From Sedimenticola thiotaurini (GTDB lineage: Bacteria > Pseudomonadota > Gammaproteobacteria > Chromatiales > Chromatiaceae), in NCBI GenBank assembly GCA_011051715.1, contig DRKP01000129.1:1-33150 (forward strand): a stretch of DNA of 33,150 nt. The letters are read 5' to 3'. Both the position numbers and the translations under genes were made by a program. The stretch's first letter is position 1, and every line of letters starts with the position of its first letter. Shown here one piece after another: positions 8,963 to 20,575 of the stretch. The notes under the pieces were generated by a model that worked only from the letters and a program-made list of their open reading frames with translations, did not search any database and was not told the origin of the DNA.

Positions 8963-9969
8963 GTGCAGCAGCCAACGAAGAGGTCGATGAGAGATCGGCA
9001 GTGGAAGGGCCCGGCCGGCGCCTGCGGGCCCTGCGCGAGGCCCAGGAGCTGGACCTTGCCCGGGTCGCCACCCTGCTCCATCTGAGCGTGGACAAGCTGG
9101 AGGCACTGGAGGCGGACGACTACGAGCGCCTGCCGGGATCGGTGTTCACCCAGGGCTACATCCGCAACTATGCCCGCCTGCTGGGGGTGCCGGTGGAGCC
9201 GTTGCTCAAGGCCTACCGCCAGGTGGGGGCGGACCAGGCGCCGCCGCCGACGCTGAAGGTGAGCCAGATCCAGCACGAGGTGCGCAGCAGCCATCTGCTG
9301 GTGCGACTGATGACCTGGATCATCGTCCTCGGTCTGATCGCCCTGGTGGTGGTGTGGTGGCGCGGCTACCTGCAGTGGCCGCCCGGGGTGGACCGAAGCG
9401 GCTCCCGGCTGGAGCAACCGGCATCTGCCGTCCCGCCGGCAGAAGAGGGGATGTCCGAGCCGGCTGCCGGCGGAATCGGGCCGGAGGTGCCGGAGATGGA
9501 GCCCGGTGGCGAAGCGGTGCTCAGCCTGCCGCCGTCACCGGAAGAGGAGGCGCCGGAAGGGGCGACCGGAGAGGCCGCGGTGACCGCTCCGGTCCAGGAG
9601 AGCGCGCCGCCCGCGGCACCCGGTGAGGCGCCTGACCGGGCGACGGCCGCGGCCGTCGAACCCACCCCGGAGCCCGCGCCGGCGGAACCGCCGCCGGTGG
9701 CGATTCCGGCGGATCGCGTCGTGGTCCGTTTCAATGGCACCTCCTGGACCCAGATCCGCGATGCCGACGGCCGCTCGCTGCTGATGGGCGAGATGAAGGC
9801 CGGCAGCGAGCGGGTGCTGGAGGGGCGGCCCCCCTACCAGATGGTGCTCGGCAATGCCGGTGTGGTGGAGGTGACCGTCGGTGGCAGGCGGTTCGACATC
9901 ACGCCCTTCATCCGGGGCAACGTGGCCCGTTTCAGCCTGGACCCGGCGCGGGTCGGCAGCGGCGGCTAG
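8959..9969 (+). CDS. rodZ: Cell-shape protein RodZ
   Basis: RodZ is an inner-membrane protein that links MreB filaments to the elongasome. The 336 residues show a cytoplasmic helix-turn-helix domain (about 18-85, [19 protein letters not shown]), one membrane segment (about 113-134) followed by WWRGYLQW, a long Pro/Glu/Ala-rich periplasmic linker (about 145-255), and a C-terminal beta domain of the DUF4115 type ([18 protein letters not shown] to the end). The start overlaps the pilW stop as ATGA, so translation is probably coupled. Length matches the E. coli protein (337). Confidence 0.93.
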   Translation: MSAAANEEVDERSAVEGPGRRLRALREAQELDLARVATLLHLSVDKLEALEADDYERLPGSVFTQGYIRNYARLLGVPVEPLLKAYRQVGADQAPPPTLKVSQIQHEVRSSHLLVRLMTWIIVLGLIALVVVWWRGYLQWPPGVDRSGSRLEQPASAVPPAEEGMSEPAAGGIGPEVPEMEPGGEAVLSLPPSPEEEAPEGATGEAAVTAPVQESAPPAAPGEAPDRATAAAVEPTPEPAPAEPPPVAIPADRVVVRFNGTSWTQIRDADGRSLLMGEMKAGSERVLEGRPPYQMVLGNAGVVEVTVGGRRFDITPFIRGNVARFSLDPARVGSGG

Positions 9970-10037
9970 ACCGGCCTGTGCCGGCCGATCCGCGCAGCCT
10001 CCCGCCCCCACCACCAGGACCGGAAGCAACGAGACAG

Positions 10038-11324
10038 ATGGCGAAGCATATTCAGGCCATTCGTGGCATGCACGACCTGCTGCCCGAGCAGAGTCCCCTG
10101 TGGCAGTTCCTCGAGGACCGGGTGCGCGGAGTGTTCGAGCGCTACGGCTACCGCGAGATCCGCACTCCGATTCTGGAGATGACGGAGCTGTTCCGGCGCT
10201 CCATCGGCGAGGTGACCGATATCGTCGAAAAGGAGATGTACACCTTCGAGGACCGCAACGGCGACAGCCTCACCCTGCGACCCGAGGGCACCGCCGGCGT
10301 GGTGCGGGCGGGGATCCAGAACGGCCTGTTCCACAACCAGACCCAGCGGCTCTGGTACCGCGGCCCCATGTTCCGCCACGAACGGCCGCAGAAGGGACGT
10401 TACCGCCAGTTCCACCAGATCGGGCTGGAAGCGTTCGGGCTGGCAGGACCGGACATCGACGTGGAGGTGATCCTGGTGACGCGGCGCCTGTGGCAGGCGC
10501 TGGGGCTGGAGGGGCTGGAGCTGCAGCTCAACACCCTCGGCACCGCCGCGGAGAGAGCGGCCTACCGGCAGCGGCTGGTAGACTACCTGGAACGGCACCG
10601 GGAACAGCTGGACGGGGAGAGCCGGCGCCGGCTGGCCACCAATCCACTGCGTATCCTGGATTCCAAGAATCCGGAGATGCAGGCCCTGATCGAGGCCGCG
10701 CCGGCCCTGATCGATCACCTGGGAGACGGGTCGCGGGCCCACTTCGACGGCCTCTGCCGGGGGCTGGACGAGGCCGGTGTGCCCTATGTGGTCAATCCAC
10801 GGCTGGTGCGCGGGCTCGACTACTATGGCCTGACCGTGTTCGAGTGGGTCACCGGGCGGCTTGGTGCCCAGGGGACGGTCTGCGCCGGCGGGCGCTACGA
10901 TGGCCTGGTGGAACAGCTGGGTGGCCGGCCGACGCCGGCGGTGGGTTTCGCCATGGGGGTGGAACGGCTGGTGGCCCTGCTGGAGGAGCAGCGTGACGGC
11001 CTGCCGCTGCGGCAGCCGGATGCCTACCTGGTGCTGATGGGTGACGAGGCCGCCCGCCGCGGCATGCAGCTGGCGGAGCAGCTGCGCGGGCAGCTGCCGG
11101 AGCTGCGGCTGATCACCCACTGTGGCGGCGGCAGTTTCAAGAGCCAGTTCAAGAGGGCGGACCGCAGTGGCGCCCGGCTGGCACTGGTGCTGGGCGAGGA
11201 CGAGCTGGCGCGGGGGGTGATCGGCATCAAGACCCTGCGGCGGGCGGGGGAACAGCAGGAGATCCCCCTGCAACGGCTGGCCGAGGCCCTGCCGGAATGG
11301 TTGCGGACGGCGGAAACGGCCTGA
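10038..11324 (+). CDS. hisS: Histidyl-tRNA synthetase
   Basis: This class II aminoacyl-tRNA synthetase of 428 residues charges tRNA-His. It begins [16 protein letters not shown], the usual family start, so the ATG at 10038 is preferred over an earlier in-frame ATG at 9978 that would add a proline-rich stretch. Visible motifs are the motif 2 region [21 protein letters not shown] (about 107-127), the histidine-binding loop RGLDYYG (258-264) and motif 3 [11 protein letters not shown] (301-311). A C-terminal anticodon-binding domain follows. In E. coli ispG precedes it; here only 68 bases separate it from rodZ. Confidence 0.96.
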   Translation: MAKHIQAIRGMHDLLPEQSPLWQFLEDRVRGVFERYGYREIRTPILEMTELFRRSIGEVTDIVEKEMYTFEDRNGDSLTLRPEGTAGVVRAGIQNGLFHNQTQRLWYRGPMFRHERPQKGRYRQFHQIGLEAFGLAGPDIDVEVILVTRRLWQALGLEGLELQLNTLGTAAERAAYRQRLVDYLERHREQLDGESRRRLATNPLRILDSKNPEMQALIEAAPALIDHLGDGSRAHFDGLCRGLDEAGVPYVVNPRLVRGLDYYGLTVFEWVTGRLGAQGTVCAGGRYDGLVEQLGGRPTPAVGFAMGVERLVALLEEQRDGLPLRQPDAYLVLMGDEAARRGMQLAEQLRGQLPELRLITHCGGGSFKSQFKRADRSGARLALVLGEDELARGVIGIKTLRRAGEQQEIPLQRLAEALPEWLRTAETA

Positions 11325-11379
11325 GGCCGGCAGCCTCCGGCCGCGCACAGAGACGACGGACAGACAACGGAACGAGACG

Positions 11380-12015
11380 ATGGTGGATGTGAATCTTTCG
11401 GAAGAGGAACAGGTCGAGGCACTGAAGAAGTGGTGGAAGGAGAACGGGCGCTCGGTGGTCGGCGGTGTCGTGCTCGGGCTCGGCGCCGTATTCGGCTGGC
11501 AGGCGTGGCAGCAGCACCAGCAGTCCATCGCCGACCAGGCCTCGGTACAGTTCGAGCAGCTGAACCAGTCGCTGATCGCCGGTGTGCAGGAACCGGCGGT
11601 GAAACAGGCGGAGCAGCTGATCGGCGAATACGGCGACACCCCCTATGCGCTGTTCGCCGCCCTCGACCTGGCCCGGGTCAGGCTGGGGCAGGGGAAGCGG
11701 GACGCCGCGCTGGCGCAGCTGCAGTGGGTGGTCGATACCGCGGACGAGCCGTCGTTCCGCCAGATCGCGCGCCTGCGCATGGCCCGTATCCAGCTCGACG
11801 CTGGCAACCTGGACGCGGCCGGGGCCCTGATCGACCAGGCCGGGAACGATGCCTACCGCGGTGAGTTCGCCGAGCTGAAGGGCGACCTGGCACTGGCCCG
11901 GGGCGACCGGAAGGCGGCCGGGGCGGCCTATCGCGAGGCCCTGGCCGGGGGCGTCGGGAGTGCCAGCCTGGTGCAGATGAAGCTGGACGATCTGGCCGTG
12001 GGTCCGGAGGGCTGA
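11380..12015 (+). CDS. yfgM: YfgM-family ancillary SecYEG translocon subunit
   Basis: The 211-residue product has a short cytoplasmic start (MVDVNLSEEEQVEALKKWW), one membrane segment (about 25-45) and a periplasmic TPR-like domain. This is the YfgM arrangement; the family is reported to sit with PpiD near the Sec translocon and help exported proteins. It lies in its usual place between hisS and bamB, 55 bases after hisS and nearly touching bamB. Confidence 0.9.
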   Translation: MVDVNLSEEEQVEALKKWWKENGRSVVGGVVLGLGAVFGWQAWQQHQQSIADQASVQFEQLNQSLIAGVQEPAVKQAEQLIGEYGDTPYALFAALDLARVRLGQGKRDAALAQLQWVVDTADEPSFRQIARLRMARIQLDAGNLDAAGALIDQAGNDAYRGEFAELKGDLALARGDRKAAGAAYREALAGGVGSASLVQMKLDDLAVGPEG

Positions 12016-12028
12016 GGTGGGCCGGTCC

Positions 12029-13201
12029 ATGCGCATCCCCCTGACTCTGTTCCTGGGCCTGCTGCTCACCGGCTGCAGCAGCCTGAACCCGATCGACTGG
12101 CTGTCACCGGACGAGGTGATCAACCCGCCCAGCGAACTGGTCGATATGGAGAACCGCATCGGCATTCGCATGCTGTGGCAGACCTCGGTCGGCAACGGCG
12201 CCGAGGGACAGCTGGTGAAGCTGGCCCCCCACTACCAGGACGGGCGGCTCTACGTCGCCAGCCATGACGGTCTGGTGGAGGTCCTGGAGGCGGCCAGCGG
12301 CAGCGTGGTGTGGAAACGGGAGACCGGACTGCAGATCTCCGGCGGGCCGGGGGTTGGCGACGGACTGGTGCTGCTGGGGAGTATCGACGGTGAACTCCTG
12401 GCCCTGGACGCGGACACCGGCGAGGAGCGCTGGCGCGCCCGCGTCAGCAGCGAGGTCCTGTCGATTCCGCGCGCCGGCGAGGGCGTGGTTGTGGTCCATA
12501 CCGTCGACGGCAAGCTGTTCGGGCTGGATGCGGAGGACGGCAGCCAGCGCTGGCTCTACGACCGTTCGGTGCCGGTGCTGAGCCTGCGGGGCAGCGGCTC
12601 GCCGGTGATCAGCGACGGCATGGTCATCGCCGGTTTCGCCTCAGGCAAGCTGGTGGCGCTGAACCTGGACAGCGGCGACGTCGTCTGGGAGGTGACCGTG
12701 ACCGCTCCGCGCGGCCGCTCGGAACTCGAGCGCATGGTCGACATCGACGGCGACCCCCTGGTGGTGGACGGAGTGGTCTACGTGGCCAGCTACAACGGTG
12801 AACTGGCCGCCGTTTCCCAGGACACCGGAGTGGTGCTGTGGCGGCGGCCGATGCCGGCCTATGCCGGGGCCGCCACCGACTGGGTGGATCTCTACATCAC
12901 CGACAGCAGTGGTGAGGTCTGGGCACTGGATCCGCAGAATGGTGCGGCCCTGTGGAAGAACAAGAAACTGAAGTACCGGCGGCTGTCGGCCCCGGCGGTT
13001 CTGGGAGACTACGTGCTGGTCGGGGACTTCGAGGGCTATGTCCACTGGCTGTCGCGGGAGGATGGCCGGCTGCTGGCCCGGATCCGCGTCGGCAGTGCGC
13101 CGATCAGCAACCGGCCGCTGGTGGTGGACGACGTGGCCTATGTCTATGGCGATGGCGGCGCGCTGGCGGCGCTGGCGCCGGTCCAGGCGGAGAATCCCTG
13201 A
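12029..13201 (+). CDS. bamB: Outer-membrane assembly lipoprotein BamB
   Basis: BamB is the beta-propeller lipoprotein of the BAM complex that folds outer-membrane proteins. The signal [16 protein letters not shown] ends in a lipobox, and repeated PQQ-type blades follow (for example [69 protein letters not shown]). With the ATG at 12029 the protein has 390 residues, close to the E. coli 392. A GTG four codons earlier (12017) has a nearer ribosome site and cannot be excluded; it would not change the mature protein. Confidence 0.94.
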   Translation: MRIPLTLFLGLLLTGCSSLNPIDWLSPDEVINPPSELVDMENRIGIRMLWQTSVGNGAEGQLVKLAPHYQDGRLYVASHDGLVEVLEAASGSVVWKRETGLQISGGPGVGDGLVLLGSIDGELLALDADTGEERWRARVSSEVLSIPRAGEGVVVVHTVDGKLFGLDAEDGSQRWLYDRSVPVLSLRGSGSPVISDGMVIAGFASGKLVALNLDSGDVVWEVTVTAPRGRSELERMVDIDGDPLVVDGVVYVASYNGELAAVSQDTGVVLWRRPMPAYAGAATDWVDLYITDSSGEVWALDPQNGAALWKNKKLKYRRLSAPAVLGDYVLVGDFEGYVHWLSREDGRLLARIRVGSAPISNRPLVVDDVAYVYGDGGALAALAPVQAENP

Positions 13202-13227
13202 GGCCGGGCCCCGGGACGCGCGCATCC

Positions 13228-14625
13228 ATGCTGCCGGTCATCGTACTCGTGGGCCGCCCCAACGTGGGCAAGTCCACCCTGTTCAACCGCCTGACCCGCA
13301 GCCGGGATGCGCTGGTGGCCGACCAGCCCGGCCTGACCAGGGACCGCCAGTACGGTGTCGGCCGTCTGGGGCGGCGCCCCTATGTGGTGGTCGACACCGG
13401 TGGCATCAGCGGCGCAGGCGATGGTGTGGACGTGCTGATGGAACAGCAGGTCCAGGCCGCCATCGACGAGGCGGACCACATCCTGCTGCTGCTGGACGCG
13501 GGCGATGGCTGTACCGGGGGCGACGAGGAGATCGTCGCGAGGCTGCGCCGTACCGGCAAGCCCGTCACCGCGGTGGTGAACAAGAGTGAGAACCTGGACC
13601 CGGCCATGGCCCGGGCGGAGTTCCACTCCCTCGGCCTGGGTGACCCCGTGGCCATCTCCGCGGCCCACGGCCGCGGTGTCCGGCACCTGATCGAGGGGGT
13701 ACTGCAGACGCTGCCGGAGGAGTCGGCGGCCGCGGCCGCGCCGGAGCAGGAGAACGGCATCCAGATCGCCGTCGTCGGGCGGCCCAACGTGGGCAAGTCC
13801 ACCCTGGTCAACCGGATGCTCGGCGAGGAACGGGTGGTCGCCTTCGACCAGCCCGGCACCACCCGCGACAGTGTCTTCATCCCCTTCAGCCGGGACGGCA
13901 GGCCCTACACCCTGATCGATACAGCCGGCGTGCGGCGCCGGGCCCGGGTCAGCGAGGCGATCGAGAAGTTCAGCGTGATCAAGACGCTGCAGGCGATCGA
14001 GCAGGCCAACGTGGTGCTGCTGGTGCTGGACGCCCGCCAGGGGATCGGGGAACAGGACGCCACCCTGGCCGGGCACATCCTGGAGTCCGGACGGGCCCTG
14101 GTGGTGGTGGTGAACAAGTGGGACGGCCTGTCCCGGGAGCAGCGGGACCGGGTGCGTGACGAGCTGGAGCGCAAGCTGCCGTTTCTCGATTTCGCCAGCC
14201 ACCGCTTCGTGTCGGCGCTGCACGGTTCCGGCGTCGGCACCCTGTTCGAGGCGGTGGACGAGGCCTATGCCAACGCCGTACGCGATCTCTCCACACCGGA
14301 GTTGACCCGGATCCTGGAGCAGGCGGTGCAGGCGCACCAGCCACCGCTGGTGCGCGGCCGGCGCATCAAGCTGCGCTATGCCCACCAGGGCGGCCGCAAT
14401 CCGCCGATCATCGTCATCCATGGCAACCAGACCGATGCCGTGCCGGCACCCTACAAGCGTTATCTGGTGAACAGGTTTCGCCAGGTGCTGTCGCTCCAGG
14501 GCACGCCCATCCGGCTGGAGTTCAAGTCCGGCAGCAACCCCTTCAGTGGTCGCAGGAACCGGCTGACCGAGCGGCAGATCCGCAAGCGTCAGCGGCTGAA
14601 GCAGTTCGTCAGGCGCAAGAAGTAG
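13228..14625 (+). CDS. der: Ribosome-assembly GTPase Der (EngA)
   Basis: Der is needed for 50S subunit maturation. The 465 residues contain two GTPase domains, each with GRPNVGKST (9-17 and 184-192) and a DTxG motif (DTGG at 56-59, DTAG at 231-234), then a KH-like domain ending in a basic tail ([17 protein letters not shown]). The second domain has the normal base-recognition motif NKWD (296-299), but the first reads NKSE (118-121), with glutamate instead of aspartate. The start ATG at 13228 gives the family start [12 protein letters not shown]; a longer ORF running back into bamB is rejected. Confidence 0.95.
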   Translation: MLPVIVLVGRPNVGKSTLFNRLTRSRDALVADQPGLTRDRQYGVGRLGRRPYVVVDTGGISGAGDGVDVLMEQQVQAAIDEADHILLLLDAGDGCTGGDEEIVARLRRTGKPVTAVVNKSENLDPAMARAEFHSLGLGDPVAISAAHGRGVRHLIEGVLQTLPEESAAAAAPEQENGIQIAVVGRPNVGKSTLVNRMLGEERVVAFDQPGTTRDSVFIPFSRDGRPYTLIDTAGVRRRARVSEAIEKFSVIKTLQAIEQANVVLLVLDARQGIGEQDATLAGHILESGRALVVVVNKWDGLSREQRDRVRDELERKLPFLDFASHRFVSALHGSGVGTLFEAVDEAYANAVRDLSTPELTRILEQAVQAHQPPLVRGRRIKLRYAHQGGRNPPIIVIHGNQTDAVPAPYKRYLVNRFRQVLSLQGTPIRLEFKSGSNPFSGRRNRLTERQIRKRQRLKQFVRRKK

Positions 14626-14636
14626 CCGGTTTGGCC

Positions 14637-15848
14637 ATGGATTCGGACCACGACGCTGGATCGGCTGCTGTCGGGGAAGAGCTGAAGCGATCCGTCGATA
14701 CACGCCTGCTGGAACTTCTGTTCAGTGCCGGTCCGCGGATCATCGCCGCCTCCGTGGTGGTGGCGGCGGTGGTGGTGCTGGCGCTGCGGGCCGCGGTACC
14801 GGGCAGCTCCCTGCTGCTCTGGAGCGGGCTCTTCCTGCTGGTGCTGGTGCTGCGTTTCCTGCTGATGATCCGGTGGCGGCGGGCCGATGCCGCCGCGCGC
14901 CGCTCTCCTCACTGGCTCTGGCTCTATACCCTCGGTACCCTGGCCGCCGGCTCCCTCTGGGGGAGCGCTGTTCTGTTCCTCTCCAGCGAGATGTCGCTGA
15001 GCCACCAGCTGTTCGTGCTGGTGGCCCTGGTGGGGCTTCCCATCGCCGCCATGCCGGGGGATTCGGTGTTCATGCGGGTCTACTACGCCTTCGCCCTGCC
15101 CATCGTCGCCGGGCTGTTGTACTGGGCCCTGTTCGCCAGCCAGACCCAGCAGCTGTCGATCCACTTCTCCCTGCTGGTGGCGGCGTATGCCGCCGTGCTC
15201 TGGGTCACCGCCCACAGTTATCACGACCGGCTGCGCCAGTCGATCGAGATGGGCCTGAAGAACGAACAGCTGGTGCGCCAGCTCTCGCGCAGCAACCGAC
15301 AACTCGAACAGCTGGCCTACCTGGACCCGCTGACCGGCCTGTCCAACCGTCGCTGGTTTCAGCTGGAGGCACAGCAGGAGCTGGACCGGGGGGCGCGCAG
15401 CAATCGCAGGCTGGCGCTGCTGCTGATCGACCTGGACAACTTCAAGCAGGTCAACGATACCCTCGGTCACGAGATGGGTGACCAGCTGCTGCAGGTGACG
15501 GCCCGGCGGTTGACCGAGTCACTGCGGCACACCGACGCGCTGGCGCGCAACCTGAGCGATGCGGCCCGCTTCGGTGGCGATGAATTCACCGTGCTGCTGG
15601 AGGACGTGGACGACCGCCAGGGCGTGGAGCAGGCGGCCGCCCGGCTCATCGAGACCCTCTCCGCAACGGTGATGCTGGGGGATGTGGAGTGGCGGCCGAG
15701 CGCCAGTATCGGCATCGCCCTCTATCCGGAGCACGCCAGCAGACTGGGCGAACTGATGCGTGGCGCCGACGTGGCCATGTACATCGCCAAGAAGCGGGGC
15801 CGCAATCGCTACTGCTTCTTCGAACCGGACCGGGACGGGCTCTCCTAG
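14637..15848 (+). CDS. Membrane-anchored GGDEF diguanylate cyclase
   Basis: This 403-residue protein probably makes cyclic di-GMP. The N-terminal half has about six hydrophobic membrane segments (roughly 32-52, 57-77, 95-115, 122-141, 148-167, 174-193) with no recognised sensor name. A short coiled linker (QLVRQLSRSNRQLEQLAYLD) leads to the catalytic domain with DPLTGLSNRRWF, DLDNFKQVNDTLGH and an intact GGDEF (313-317). An RxxD inhibitory-site candidate (RHTD, 297-300) is separated from GGDEF by about six more residues than in most proteins. It begins 11 bases after der and may be read through from it. Its TAG stop shares the CTAG with the opposing gene. Confidence 0.85.
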   Translation: MDSDHDAGSAAVGEELKRSVDTRLLELLFSAGPRIIAASVVVAAVVVLALRAAVPGSSLLLWSGLFLLVLVLRFLLMIRWRRADAAARRSPHWLWLYTLGTLAAGSLWGSAVLFLSSEMSLSHQLFVLVALVGLPIAAMPGDSVFMRVYYAFALPIVAGLLYWALFASQTQQLSIHFSLLVAAYAAVLWVTAHSYHDRLRQSIEMGLKNEQLVRQLSRSNRQLEQLAYLDPLTGLSNRRWFQLEAQQELDRGARSNRRLALLLIDLDNFKQVNDTLGHEMGDQLLQVTARRLTESLRHTDALARNLSDAARFGGDEFTVLLEDVDDRQGVEQAAARLIETLSATVMLGDVEWRPSASIGIALYPEHASRLGELMRGADVAMYIAKKRGRNRYCFFEPDRDGLS

Positions 15849-17080
15849 GAGGCAGGGCGGCGGTATCTCAGCACCGCGAAGCTGACCAGGGTCAGCGTCC
15901 CCATCAGCCCGATCGAGAGTGACATGGAGAGGGGGGTGCCGTCGTGGTACTGCCCCACCAGCACGCCGACCGCGGCGGCCAGGGTCATCTGGATGAATCC
16001 GAGCAGGGCGGACGAGGTGCCGGCGATCTCCGGGAATGGTGCCAGCGCCCCCGCCATCGCCTGCGGCATGACGATGCCGGTGCCGACCATGTAGATGACA
16101 TGGGGCAGGATCACCGCCCAGACGCTGTCCACCCGCAGCAGCGCCAGCAGCGCCATCGATCCGCCGCCACCGGCCGCCAGCAGGGCGCCGGTCCCGATCA
16201 GGCGGTCGATGCCCATGCGCCGCACCAGGCGGCCGGCGATGAGGGTTCCGGCCATGAATCCGAACACGATCAGGGCGAAGAACAGGCCGTAACTCTCCTC
16301 CCGGTAACCGAAATAGTCGATGATGACGAACGGCGAACCGGACAGGAAGGAGAACAGTCCGGCGAAGACGAAACTGCAGGTGAGGGTATACCAGGGCCAG
16401 AGCCGATGGCGCAGCAACTCACCGTAGTTGTGCAGCAGCCGCCGCATGCTGGCCAGGTGGCGGCCGTCGATCAGCATCGTCTCCGGCACCTGGGTGCCGA
16501 GCAGCAGGATACCAAGGGCGGCGTAGGCCGACAGGAACAGGAAGATCGAGGCCCAGCCCAGCCAGCTGGTCATGTAACCACCGAGGATCGGGGCGATGGC
16601 GGGGGCCAGGGCCATGGCGGTGCCGATGTAGGAGAGCAGCCGGGCCGATTCGGTGGGGCCGTGGATGTCGCGGATCATGGCCCGCCCCAGCACCGGGCCG
16701 GCACTGCCCCCCAGGGCCTGCAGCAGCCGCAGCAGGGTGAGCCCGGCCATGCTGTCGGCGGTCGCGGCGCCGATGCTGCTGGCGAGGAACAGCAGCAGCC
16801 CGCCCAGCAGCACCGGCTTGCGCCCGTAGCGGTCCGACAGTGGGCCGTAGACCAGCTGGGCCAGGGCGAAACCGACAAGGAACACGCTCAGGGTCTGCTG
16901 CACCTGGTCCATGCTTGAGCCGAACTCCCGCATCAGCTGGGGAAAGGCCGGCAGGTACATGTCGGTGGCGAGCGGCCCGATGGCGACCAGCCCGGCGATG
17001 ATGGCGGTGGTCTGCAGTGATTTGGGATCGAACACGGAAAGGTCCGCCGGGCCTGGTGTGGTGGCACAGGAAGAGGGCAT
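15845..17080 (-). CDS. Bcr/CflA-family multidrug efflux MFS transporter
   Basis: This inner-membrane major facilitator protein of 411 residues has about 12 hydrophobic helices. It shows the Bcr/CflA signs IGPLATDMYLPAFPQL in helix 1, the motif A loop GPLSDRYGRKPVLLGG, and LLRLLQALGGSAGPVLGRAMIRD in helices 4-5. Members expel drugs such as bicyclomycin or sulfonamides, or small metabolites, using the proton gradient; the substrate cannot be read here. The ATG at 17080 is chosen; a TTG nine codons upstream (17107) with GGGA before it is a possible alternative. Its stop overlaps the convergent cyclase gene. Confidence 0.87.
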   Translation of the reverse strand: MPSSCATTPGPADLSVFDPKSLQTTAIIAGLVAIGPLATDMYLPAFPQLMREFGSSMDQVQQTLSVFLVGFALAQLVYGPLSDRYGRKPVLLGGLLLFLASSIGAATADSMAGLTLLRLLQALGGSAGPVLGRAMIRDIHGPTESARLLSYIGTAMALAPAIAPILGGYMTSWLGWASIFLFLSAYAALGILLLGTQVPETMLIDGRHLASMRRLLHNYGELLRHRLWPWYTLTCSFVFAGLFSFLSGSPFVIIDYFGYREESYGLFFALIVFGFMAGTLIAGRLVRRMGIDRLIGTGALLAAGGGGSMALLALLRVDSVWAVILPHVIYMVGTGIVMPQAMAGALAPFPEIAGTSSALLGFIQMTLAAAVGVLVGQYHDGTPLSMSLSIGLMGTLTLVSFAVLRYRRPAS

Positions 17081-17120
17081 TATCCGGCCTTGTCCAGGCG
17101 GTTTCAAATGAAACTTCCCG

Positions 17121-17265
17121 GCCGGTCCGACGCCCGCGCCATCCGCGCAGGAGCGCCACCGCCGGCGCGAACGGGCCGGACTGCTGTGGTGGATTGTTCG
17201 CGGCGGGGGCGCCGGTCCGACGCCCGCGCCATCCGTGTAGGAGCGCCGCCCCCGGCGCGAACGGG
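17121..17265. repeat. REP-like repeat pair between the exporter gene and xseA
   Basis: A 55-base sequence occurs at 17121-17175 and again at 17211-17265, exactly 90 bases apart and with 51 of 55 bases identical. Each copy ends in AGGAGCGCC...GGCGCGAACGGG. In the second copy GCGCCG-CCCC-CGGCGC is a perfect hairpin. Between them, TTCGCGGCGGGGGCGCC (17197-17213) is a partial inverted copy. The same core returns between guaB and guaA, so this is a genome-wide extragenic palindrome family. It sits at the end of xseA and upstream of the exporter gene on the same strand. Confidence 0.82.
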
Positions 17266-17275
17266 ACAGGGCTGG

Positions 17276-18649
17276 CTAGTGCTCCCCGCCCGCTGTCTGA
17301 TCCTCCACTCTACAGACCAGCCGCCCCCGGGCCAGCAGGGTCTCCACCCGGTCGCCGACGGAGACCATCCCGGCCGCCGTCACCACCCGCCCGTCCGCCA
17401 GCCGGCGGGTGATCGAATAACCCCGCTCCAGGGTGGCCAGGGGGCTCAGTGCCTGCAGGCTGCCGGCCCGGGCCGCCAGCCGCTGGCGGCTGCCCTGCAG
17501 CAGGCCGGTGATGGCGCGGTCCAGGCGCTGCCGCAACTGGCTGCAATGGCTGCCGGCCTGGCCGAGCCGCAACGCCGGTGACCGGGCACGCAGCCGCGTG
17601 GCCAGGAGCTCCAGACGCTGCTGCCGGTGCCGCAGCAGGCGGGTCATGGTCTGGCCCAGCCGTTGTTCCAGCTCGTCCAGTCGCTGCGCCTGCTGCAGCA
17701 GGCGGTTGCCGGGGTGGAGCCGCTGCAGGCGGTCGGCCAGATGCCCGAGCCGGGTCGCCAGCAGCGCCAGGCGCTGGTCCATCTGCCGGCGCAGGCGGCG
17801 CCGGCCCTGCTCCAGCGTCTGCCGAACCTCGTCCCGGTCGGGGCTCACCAGCTCGGCGGCCGCCGACGGTGTCGGGGCGCGCTGGTCGGCGACGAAGTCG
17901 GCGATGCTGAAATCCACCTCGTGGCCGATGGCGGAGACGATGGGAAGGCGCGACTCGTGGATCGCCCGTGCCACCCCCTCGTCGTTGAAGGCGGCCAGGT
18001 CTTCCAGCGAGCCGCCGCCGCGGGTCAGTATCAGCAGGTCGCACTCATTGCGGCGATTGGCCAGACGGATCATGTCGGCGATGGCCGCCGGTGCCTCCGC
18101 GCCCTGTACCGGTACCGGGTAGACCACTACCGGGATCGCGGGGAAGCGGCGCGCCAGTACGCTGAGCACATCGCGGATGGCGGCGCCTGTGGGGGAGGTG
18201 ATGACGCCGATCCGGCGTGGCCACGACGGCAGCGGCCTCTTGTGTCCGCTGTCGAACAGCCCCTCGTCGGCCAGCCGCTGTTTCAGCTGCTCGAACGCCT
18301 GACGCAGCGCCCCCTCTCCGGCCGGTTCCATGTGCTCGACGATGAGCTGGTACTCCCCCCGGCCCTCGTAGAGGCTGATCCGGGCCCGCAGCAGCACCCG
18401 CTGACCATCGGCGGGCTGGAAGCGCAGCCGCTGGCGGCGCATGCGGAACAGGGCGCAGCGCACCTGGGCGTGTGCGTCCTTGAGTGAAAAGTAGACATGC
18501 CCCGAGGCGGGACGGGCCAGGTTGGAGATCTCCCCCTCCACCCAGAGCAGCGGGAAGCTTCCCTCGAGGACGGCGCGCACCTCGCTGTTGAGTCGGCTGA
18601 CGGTGTATATATCACGTGAGAAAGCATCGTCAACTGATTGATCATTCAT
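17276..18649 (-). CDS. xseA: Exodeoxyribonuclease VII large subunit
   Basis: XseA, with several copies of small XseB, degrades single-stranded DNA from both ends. The 457-residue product (E. coli 456) has an N-terminal OB-fold (about 15-115, with [20 protein letters not shown]), a catalytic core with [64 protein letters not shown], a long arginine/leucine-rich coiled-coil, and a C-terminal segment LERGYSITR. The start ATG at 18649 (MNDQSVDD) gives the family length; the open frame runs much further upstream but into guaB sequence. It is divergent from guaB with about 180 bases between starts. Confidence 0.95.
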   Translation of the reverse strand: MNDQSVDDAFSRDIYTVSRLNSEVRAVLEGSFPLLWVEGEISNLARPASGHVYFSLKDAHAQVRCALFRMRRQRLRFQPADGQRVLLRARISLYEGRGEYQLIVEHMEPAGEGALRQAFEQLKQRLADEGLFDSGHKRPLPSWPRRIGVITSPTGAAIRDVLSVLARRFPAIPVVVYPVPVQGAEAPAAIADMIRLANRRNECDLLILTRGGGSLEDLAAFNDEGVARAIHESRLPIVSAIGHEVDFSIADFVADQRAPTPSAAAELVSPDRDEVRQTLEQGRRRLRRQMDQRLALLATRLGHLADRLQRLHPGNRLLQQAQRLDELEQRLGQTMTRLLRHRQQRLELLATRLRARSPALRLGQAGSHCSQLRQRLDRAITGLLQGSRQRLAARAGSLQALSPLATLERGYSITRRLADGRVVTAAGMVSVGDRVETLLARGRLVCRVEDQTAGGEH

Positions 18650-18652
18650 TGA

Positions 18653-20299
<1,647 letters not shown>

Positions 20300-20300
20300 C

Positions 20301-20510
20301 CGCCCCGTTCGCGTCGGGGGCGCCGCTCCCACACCGGCTTCGTCCCCGCAGGAGCGCCGCTCCCGGCGCGAACAGGTGGCCGCCGTGATCGATTTTTACG
20401 GCGAGGGCGCCGCTCCCACGACGGTTTTGTCCCCGCAGGAGCGCCGCCCCCGGCGCGAACGGATGGCCGCCGTGATCGATGGTTCACGGTGAGGGCACCG
20501 CTCCTGCGTG
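20301..20510. repeat. Tandem REP-like array between guaB and guaA
   Basis: Two full units and the start of a third repeat with a period of 87-88 bases; CGCCGCTCCCAC starts at 20321 and 20408, with a variant at 20496. Each full unit holds a reversed core (GGGCGCCGCTCCCAC) and a forward core (GCAGGAGCGCCGC...GGCGCGAAC), then GGCCGCCGTGATCGAT. Both cores match the family seen at 17121-17265. The inverted pairs can form long hairpins in the transcript between guaB and guaA, which may set the ratio of the two products or stabilise the guaB message. Confidence 0.83.
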
Positions 20511-20575
20511 AATCTGTCTGATATGGATTCCTGCAAACACAACCCAACGCACCGTACCGAAAAGGAACAGACGAA

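Noticed and set aside
20301-20510. Possible CRISPR array
   Set aside because: The repeats are long palindromes with a period of 87-88 bases and the intervening sequence is itself repeated; there are no unique spacers and no cas genes.
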